Below, in pieces: positions 59,995 to 64,000 of a stretch of DNA of 64,000 nucleotides. A program made the translations under genes and the position numbers. The DNA is from Spirochaetales bacterium. Its GTDB lineage: Bacteria; Spirochaetota; Spirochaetia; DAHUYW01. The first letter of the stretch is position 1; the number at the start of each line of letters is the position of its first letter. The stretch lies in contig DAHUYW010000001.1 of the NCBI GenBank assembly GCA_027306915.1, positions 62,001 to 126,000 of the forward strand. Direction: 5' to 3'. The notes beneath the pieces are model-generated. The model was not told the origin of the DNA, made no database searches, and saw only the letters and a list, made by a program, of their open reading frames with translations.

Positions 59995-61346
59995 TACTGC
60001 GTTACCTTGAATCCCTGATCTTCCGCGTAACTGACAAGGTCCTTCTGCAGCTCCGTGAGGGCCGAGGCCATCGTGCCCTTGTGCTCCGCGACCTTGCCGA
60101 AGATGTCGCTCGCCTTGCTTGAGACGTAGGTCATGAACGGCAGCCACTCGATCGTTTTCATGTCGGGAGCCGATTCGATGAAGGGTTGCTCGATCTTCTG
60201 CGACCCCGTAAGGGGAATAGTCCGGTCTCTGAAACTGGCAAGGTTCTGCGCGGCAGGCATCGACGGAAAGTCCTGGGTAGGCGGCGTGATAGCGATCCTC
60301 CAGGAGGCAAGCGTCGAGGAGAGCCAGCCCACAAACTCGGTAGCCTGCTCAGGATACTTGGTCTGCTTGGTGACGACATAGGCCGAACCGCCCCAGCTCG
60401 GCGTGACGTGCTCTCCGGCAGACCATTGCGGAAGCGTCGTGACGCGCCAGTCGCCCACCGATTTTGAAGCAGCGGGCGCGAAGTACTTCGGTCCCCACGC
60501 CGCGCGCGGCACCGAAGCCACGAGACCTGAATCGAGCAGGCCGTACTCCTGCGCCTGAACATCGGGCACCATCGTGACCTCGTCGGCGTCGATAAGCTTC
60601 TGCCAGTAGCTTGCGAACTCCATGCACTTCGGGCAGGTTACGTTGATGGTAACCCCGTCGCCGCCATTCCATCCAAAGGGTCGAGCTCCGGTCTGGGACA
60701 TCATGCTGAACAGAAACTGCGCGTCAACCGGCCAGAAGTTCGTGATGCGAGCCTTCGGATTCTCCTGGTGGAGCTTTGCCGCGTCGGCCGCAAACTGATC
60801 CCATGTTTCCGGCACGGCAAGCCCATAGTGGCTGAAGAGCTTCGCATTGTAGAGCAGGGCAACGGGGCCGGCATCGAACGGCATCCCGTAGATCGAGTCT
60901 CCCCGCGTCACCTGCGACCACATTCCTGGAACGTGGTCGGATTCATACTTCCCCGCGCCGTAGCTCGAGAGGTCCAGGAGACTCTTGGTGATCTCAAACG
61001 TGGGAAGCTCGGAGTATTCGACCTCGGCCACGTCCGGAGCGCCGGAGCCGGCCTTGAAGGCCGTTATGAGCTTATCGTATTCACCCGTTCCCGCGCCGAC
61101 GTTCTCCATGTCGACGCAGACATTCGGATGCGTCCGGTTGAACAGCACTACCATCCGCGAAAACCCGGGCACCCAGCCCCAAAAGGTCAGCTTCGTCGCT
61201 CCCGCCTGGCATGAGCTGGTCGTGTTGTAGGACACCGCACTTGGTGTCGGCGCCGCCTGCGCGCTCTTCTTCTCCTGTGTGCCGCCGGCAAAGGCCGATA
61301 CCACGCAGGAGGCGAAAACGAGCACAACCACTATGGCTCTCTTCAC
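59994..61346 (-). CDS. CUT1-type extracellular sugar-binding protein (GH127-linked)
   Basis: 450 residues. The signal peptide (AIVVVLVFASCVVSAFA) ends A-GGTQEKK, the spirochaete-like style. KLTFWGWVPGFSRMVVLFNRTHPNVCVDMENVGAG and YNAKLFSHYGLAVPETWDQFAADAAKL match family 1 binding proteins. The GTG at 61346 has GGAAGGAG six bases upstream; a GTG at 61367 lies on the other side of that site. It lies first in the operon and follows a strong promoter with an operator-like palindrome. Confidence 0.9.
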   Translation of the reverse strand: MKRAIVVVLVFASCVVSAFAGGTQEKKSAQAAPTPSAVSYNTTSSCQAGATKLTFWGWVPGFSRMVVLFNRTHPNVCVDMENVGAGTGEYDKLITAFKAGSGAPDVAEVEYSELPTFEITKSLLDLSSYGAGKYESDHVPGMWSQVTRGDSIYGMPFDAGPVALLYNAKLFSHYGLAVPETWDQFAADAAKLHQENPKARITNFWPVDAQFLFSMMSQTGARPFGWNGGDGVTINVTCPKCMEFASYWQKLIDADEVTMVPDVQAQEYGLLDSGLVASVPRAAWGPKYFAPAASKSVGDWRVTTLPQWSAGEHVTPSWGGSAYVVTKQTKYPEQATEFVGWLSSTLASWRIAITPPTQDFPSMPAAQNLASFRDRTIPLTGSQKIEQPFIESAPDMKTIEWLPFMTYVSSKASDIFGKVAEHKGTMASALTELQKDLVSYAEDQGFKVTQ

Positions 61347-61385
61347 TTTTTTCTCCTTCCAGTACACAAATCGTGTCCGGTGTAT

Positions 61386-61426
61386 TCAACTCGGTTGATT
61401 ATTTATCACCTTACTTGAATTGTCAA
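61386..61426 (-). promoter_or_regulatory. Strong sigma-70 promoter with overlapping palindromic operator
   Basis: On the - strand, TTGACA (61421-61426), 17 bp, AATAAT (61398-61403). The palindrome TCAAC-N3-GTTGA (61386-61398) starts at the edge of the -10 and covers the transcription start region, a typical repressor position. It differs from the KdgR-like boxes, so a different regulator is likely. Confidence 0.72.
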
Positions 61427-61510
61427 GTTTTTTGGCGCCCGAGGGCAAGGCTGGGGCGCCCCTCGGCACTCCGCGGCATCAACCCGTCGCCTCCGTGCGG
61501 GGAGCTTGGC

Positions 61511-62560
61511 CTACGACACGACGTAGGCGGCAATCTCGCTTGTTGCCTGGTTTGCAGCAACTATCGTCTCGGTCCCCCGATCGCCGACGACCACCATGTT
61601 CGCGGCTCCCACTCCCTCATCAACCACGATTCGCTCGGGCTGCAGCCTCCCCTTCGGTCCGCCTGTGCTCTCGCGAAACCGATACAAGCTCAGGTTGCGA
61701 CTGCCGGAGCGGTTGCTCACGAGGATGCTTGCTCCTCCCTGGATGGTGCCGGTCCACAGACAGTGGCCGTATGCGAGCTCCTCCTCCCATGCGGCGTCGA
61801 TCCATCGGCCGTCCTCTCGCCGGTACACCGCGAGGCGGCTGCCATGAAACGGCTCGATCGTAATGAGCTCGTCAAGCCCATCGCCGTCGAGGTCAATGAG
61901 GGAGAACTCACTTATCTCCCTTTCCACCAACCGATCGACCGGCCACCCGCCGCTCGCATCGTCGAGCCATATGGCAAAGAGCCCCTCAACCCCGGATACA
62001 AGAACGGCGGGCCGCCCGAGGTAGCTGCCCACGCGAAATCCATGGTTCTTATGGAGCCCTCTCAGTATCGGGGTAAGGCTCCAACTGTCGTCCGGAGAGC
62101 GCGGGACGGCCGCCGCGTAGACATGGCCCGGTTTTGACCAATCCGCGGGCTCGGCCTTGTCTTCGGCTATCGAGGCAGCCACAAGGTAGAGCACACCTCC
62201 CTTTGTGACGAAATCGATTCGGTGAGCAAAGGGGAGATCGATCACCCGATTCATGACCCAGGATTCATGTGCATCCTCTTCGCGCACAACCGAGTAGATT
62301 CCGCCCCCTTGAAACTTGTAGCCGAGGAAGCAGCCCATGATGCAGTAAAGCTCTCCCTCCCTGTCCGGTCGCCCCGTGATCGCCATGCAGCCTCCGGGGC
62401 CGGGAGCGATCGGGACCGAGTGATCGAACGGTGAAGGTACGAGAAAGAGGGGGCCTCGATCCTCGGGCGCGCCGAAGACGCAGGTCCTTCCGTAAAGCTC
62501 CGCGGTTCCGAGGGCGTAGGGCATGCTTACCGCCTGCAGTGACCTCTTACTGAATTGCAT
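61511..62560 (-). CDS. FG-GAP/VCBS-like beta-propeller protein
   Basis: 349 residues without a signal peptide. A calcium-binding-like FG-GAP motif is present (SLIDLDGDGLDELITIEPFHG), with repeated strand motifs (GRPAVLVSGVEGLFAIW, GASILVSNRSGSRNLSLYRF). A propeller of seven short blades is likely. Function unknown; propeller proteins of this kind can bind or process sugars. It is the last gene of the operon with the cupin, the racemase and the GH39-like gene. Confidence 0.65.
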   Translation of the reverse strand: MQFSKRSLQAVSMPYALGTAELYGRTCVFGAPEDRGPLFLVPSPFDHSVPIAPGPGGCMAITGRPDREGELYCIMGCFLGYKFQGGGIYSVVREEDAHESWVMNRVIDLPFAHRIDFVTKGGVLYLVAASIAEDKAEPADWSKPGHVYAAAVPRSPDDSWSLTPILRGLHKNHGFRVGSYLGRPAVLVSGVEGLFAIWLDDASGGWPVDRLVEREISEFSLIDLDGDGLDELITIEPFHGSRLAVYRREDGRWIDAAWEEELAYGHCLWTGTIQGGASILVSNRSGSRNLSLYRFRESTGGPKGRLQPERIVVDEGVGAANMVVVGDRGTETIVAANQATSEIAAYVVS

Positions 62561-62574
62561 GGGTGCCGCCTTCT

Positions 62575-62961
62575 TCAGGATTCGTCGGGAAAGGAGATCT
62601 CCTCGTGATATCGATAGCTGTTGAAGTCCGCCGGGGGCGCGAAGAAGCATGCGAGCTTGAGCGGCTGCGGTCCGCTGTTGCGGACCATGTGAACCGAGCC
62701 CCGCGAGAAGAGGACGGCGGAGCCCTCGTGCAGCGTGCCCACCTCCCCCTCTACGAGCACCTGGCCGTTTCCGCTCACGACGTAGATGATCTCTTCGCCG
62801 TTGGGATGCTCGTGAGCGGGCCGAACCGTCTGACCGGGCGCGACGGTGACGACGTTCATCGAACAGTGTTTCGCGATACCGCTTTCTGGATGAAACAGCC
62901 AGCGGAGCCTCCGGCCGGGAACGTCGATCTCTTCGATGTCACCTTCGTGAATAAGGTTCAT
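62575..62961 (-). CDS. Cupin-domain protein
   Basis: 128 residues, a single small cupin. Motif 1, PAHEHPNGEEIIYVVSG, gives metal ligands His, His and Glu. Motif 2 (GSAVLFSRGSVHMVRN) contributes a further His. Such cupins are often isomerases or sensors of sugars. The ATG at 62961 has GGAGGG upstream. Confidence 0.82.
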   Translation of the reverse strand: MNLIHEGDIEEIDVPGRRLRWLFHPESGIAKHCSMNVVTVAPGQTVRPAHEHPNGEEIIYVVSGNGQVLVEGEVGTLHEGSAVLFSRGSVHMVRNSGPQPLKLACFFAPPADFNSYRYHEEISFPDES

Positions 62962-62980
62962 TTCGCCCTCCGACCGCGGC

Positions 62981-63664
62981 CTACACCGCGCCCTCGAGTA
63001 TCTGGCGAGCTCTCGTGACGCCGGTCCGCCCGCTGTTGTAGACCGGCACTCGGGTCCTGCCGAGCATGGGCTCAAGCGCGGTCATCGAGACCTGCGCCAA
63101 GACTATCGCATCCACTTCCTTCGACAGCTTGTCAATCTCCGCGAGCAGGATCTCGTTGTGCTTTTCCGGATGGCCCGCCCGGAGCTGCTTGAAGGCCTCT
63201 GCGCTCAATACCGTCTTTACCTCCACGCTCCTGCCGGCCTCTTCGGCCGCCAGTCGGAGCAGCCTCTCGGACGAGGGAACCGTGGACGGCAGGGTGGCCA
63301 CGAGCCCGACCCGGCGACCGTCGCGAACCGCGAGATCCATCATCGGGCGGTCGATCTGAAGCAACGGTATGTTCATCATCGGGGCGGCATACTCGACCGC
63401 GCGGCTAAAGGTGGAGCAGGCGAGCAGGATGAGATCCACGCCGTAGTCCTCCAGAAAGCCTGCAAAGGTTACGAACTTGCGGTAATTCGCTTTCGGTATG
63501 GTTCCCACGGGAGCCGCGAGATTGGTGTTCTGCACCGAATCATCGCCGGCGTGGGCCACGGTTACCTCGGGCATGATCTCTTCGACGTATTTCTGAACCA
63601 CCGATGCCGTGAACACCGCGGCATGGATGATCCCAAGCTTTTTCCCGGTAAGGTCCTTGGACAT
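62981..63664 (-). CDS. Asp/Glu racemase-family protein lacking the second Cys
   Basis: 227 residues of the Asp/Glu/hydantoin racemase fold (PF01177). The first catalytic Cys is present (Cys83 in LLACSTFSR), but the second is Ser193 (LAQVSMTAL). It may be a decarboxylase/isomerase using a single Cys, or an inactive relative. GGAGGA precedes the ATG. It sits between a cupin gene and a GH39-like gene. Confidence 0.75.
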   Translation of the reverse strand: MSKDLTGKKLGIIHAAVFTASVVQKYVEEIMPEVTVAHAGDDSVQNTNLAAPVGTIPKANYRKFVTFAGFLEDYGVDLILLACSTFSRAVEYAAPMMNIPLLQIDRPMMDLAVRDGRRVGLVATLPSTVPSSERLLRLAAEEAGRSVEVKTVLSAEAFKQLRAGHPEKHNEILLAEIDKLSKEVDAIVLAQVSMTALEPMLGRTRVPVYNSGRTGVTRARQILEGAV

Positions 63665-63674
63665 ACTCTTCCTC

Positions 63675-64000
63675 CTACCCAATTTCGAGCAGGCTGACCG
63701 CATGCGACGGCATCATGAACGAGAGGCGAATCACGCCTTCTGCCGTAGAGGTTGTTTCGAGAGTCTCGATCTGATCGAGCCCCGAACGCGCTTTGATCGC
63801 CTGCCATTGCTCGGCGGTGGGATATGCGGGTCGTCGCTGCCGAACCCATTCCGCGTAGGCGTTGCTGTGCTCCGAATCGATTCGGTAATGGCGAGTGCGG
63901 TGCTTTTTTCCCGCGGCCAGGCCCCGCAGCTCGATCTCGACCGGATGCGTTTCGTCCGCGTCCCAATCGTCATGGTGGGCGTAGATCAGCACCGAAAGGC
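63675..64000 (-). CDS. GH39-like glycoside hydrolase, C-terminal part (cut by window edge)
   Basis: About 108 residues are visible, and the frame stays open at the right edge. The end resembles the beta-sandwich tail of GH39 beta-xylosidases (LIYAHHDDWDADE, HYRIDSEHSNAYAEW, YPTAEQWQAIKA). The catalytic barrel lies outside the window, so the reaction is inferred from the tail alone. It is the upstream partner of the racemase-cupin-FG-GAP run, with a ten-base gap. Confidence 0.65.
   Translation of the reverse strand, partial: LSVLIYAHHDDWDADETHPVEIELRGLAAGKKHRTRHYRIDSEHSNAYAEWVRQRRPAYPTAEQWQAIKARSGLDQIETLETTSTAEGVIRLSFMMPSHAVSLLEIG

Noticed and set aside
61439..61466. Hairpin CCGAGGG/CCCTCGG as terminator of the FG-GAP operon
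   Set aside because: On the minus strand it is followed by GCGCC and an A-run rather than a T-run; it could still pair, but a terminator is not supported.
1..64000. CRISPR arrays, tRNA/rRNA genes, insertion sequences, prophage
   Set aside because: I read for regularly spaced repeats, tRNA-like ends and transposase motifs on both strands and saw none; a covariance search would be needed to exclude small RNAs.

Overview
This is a 64 kb, high-GC bacterial chromosome segment that most likely comes from a free-living, flagellated spirochaete (Spirochaetota). Several things point there. Flagellar chaperones (FliS, FlgN-like) sit directly upstream of polA, coaE and a SPOR-domain gene. Four sugar-binding proteins have signal peptides ending in small-residue motifs such as A-G-G-x-Q-E, followed by charged or low-complexity linkers. 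Carbohydrate ABC transporters dominate the gene content. This placement is inferred from gene content, not from a database search. No rRNA, tRNA, CRISPR, insertion sequence or phage gene was seen.

Region 1 (1-1570): the N-terminal part of an HtrA/Deg serine protease that runs off the left edge, and a zinc-ribbon metallo-beta-lactamase-fold protein.

Region 2 (1646-16031): a sugar-acid (2-keto-3-deoxy-acid) catabolic locus. It has two ribose-type ABC transporters (one complete + strand cassette at 1758-5403, one in a - strand operon), an HpcH/HpaI aldolase, a 2-hydroxyacid dehydrogenase, an RraA-like protein, an SMP-30 lactonase, a VOC protein, a KDPG-type aldolase, a PfkB kinase and an IclR regulator. 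Four promoter regions each carry the same KdgR-like palindrome (A-T-R-AAAC-N3-GTTT-Y), next to recognisable sigma-70 elements. I read the locus as one IclR regulon of four transcription units.

Region 3 (16032-31549): mostly housekeeping. It holds a small membrane protein, a trans-aconitate methyltransferase-like enzyme, DedA, a FemAB/DUF482-like acyltransferase, then a - strand run of fliS-flgN-polA-coaE-SPOR behind a candidate sigma-28 promoter. It also holds a beta-propeller/degenerate NodB protein, a zinc-ribbon protein, a PIN-PhoH ATPase, a nucleoside hydrolase and a DUF1893-like protein.

Region 4 (31550-37146): a VOC protein followed by a rhamnose/AI-2-type ABC transporter with one binding protein, one double ATPase and two permeases.

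Region 5 (37147-48823): a small secreted protein with structured flanking DNA, the fused 23S rRNA methyltransferase RlmKL with a 60-bp tandem duplication in its linker, a CUT1 sugar transporter without an ATPase, a DMT permease, and a YesM/YesN-type two-component system.

Region 6 (48855-64000, all - strand): glycan utilisation. Two more CUT1 transporters without ATPases are joined to an unrecognised alpha/alpha-barrel-like protein, a GHL6-like glycosidase and a GH127 beta-L-arabinofuranosidase. Upstream is an FG-GAP-like protein, a cupin, an Asp/Glu racemase-family protein and the tail of a GH39-like glycosidase. Together these suggest uptake and breakdown of plant-type arabinose- and xylose-containing oligosaccharides.
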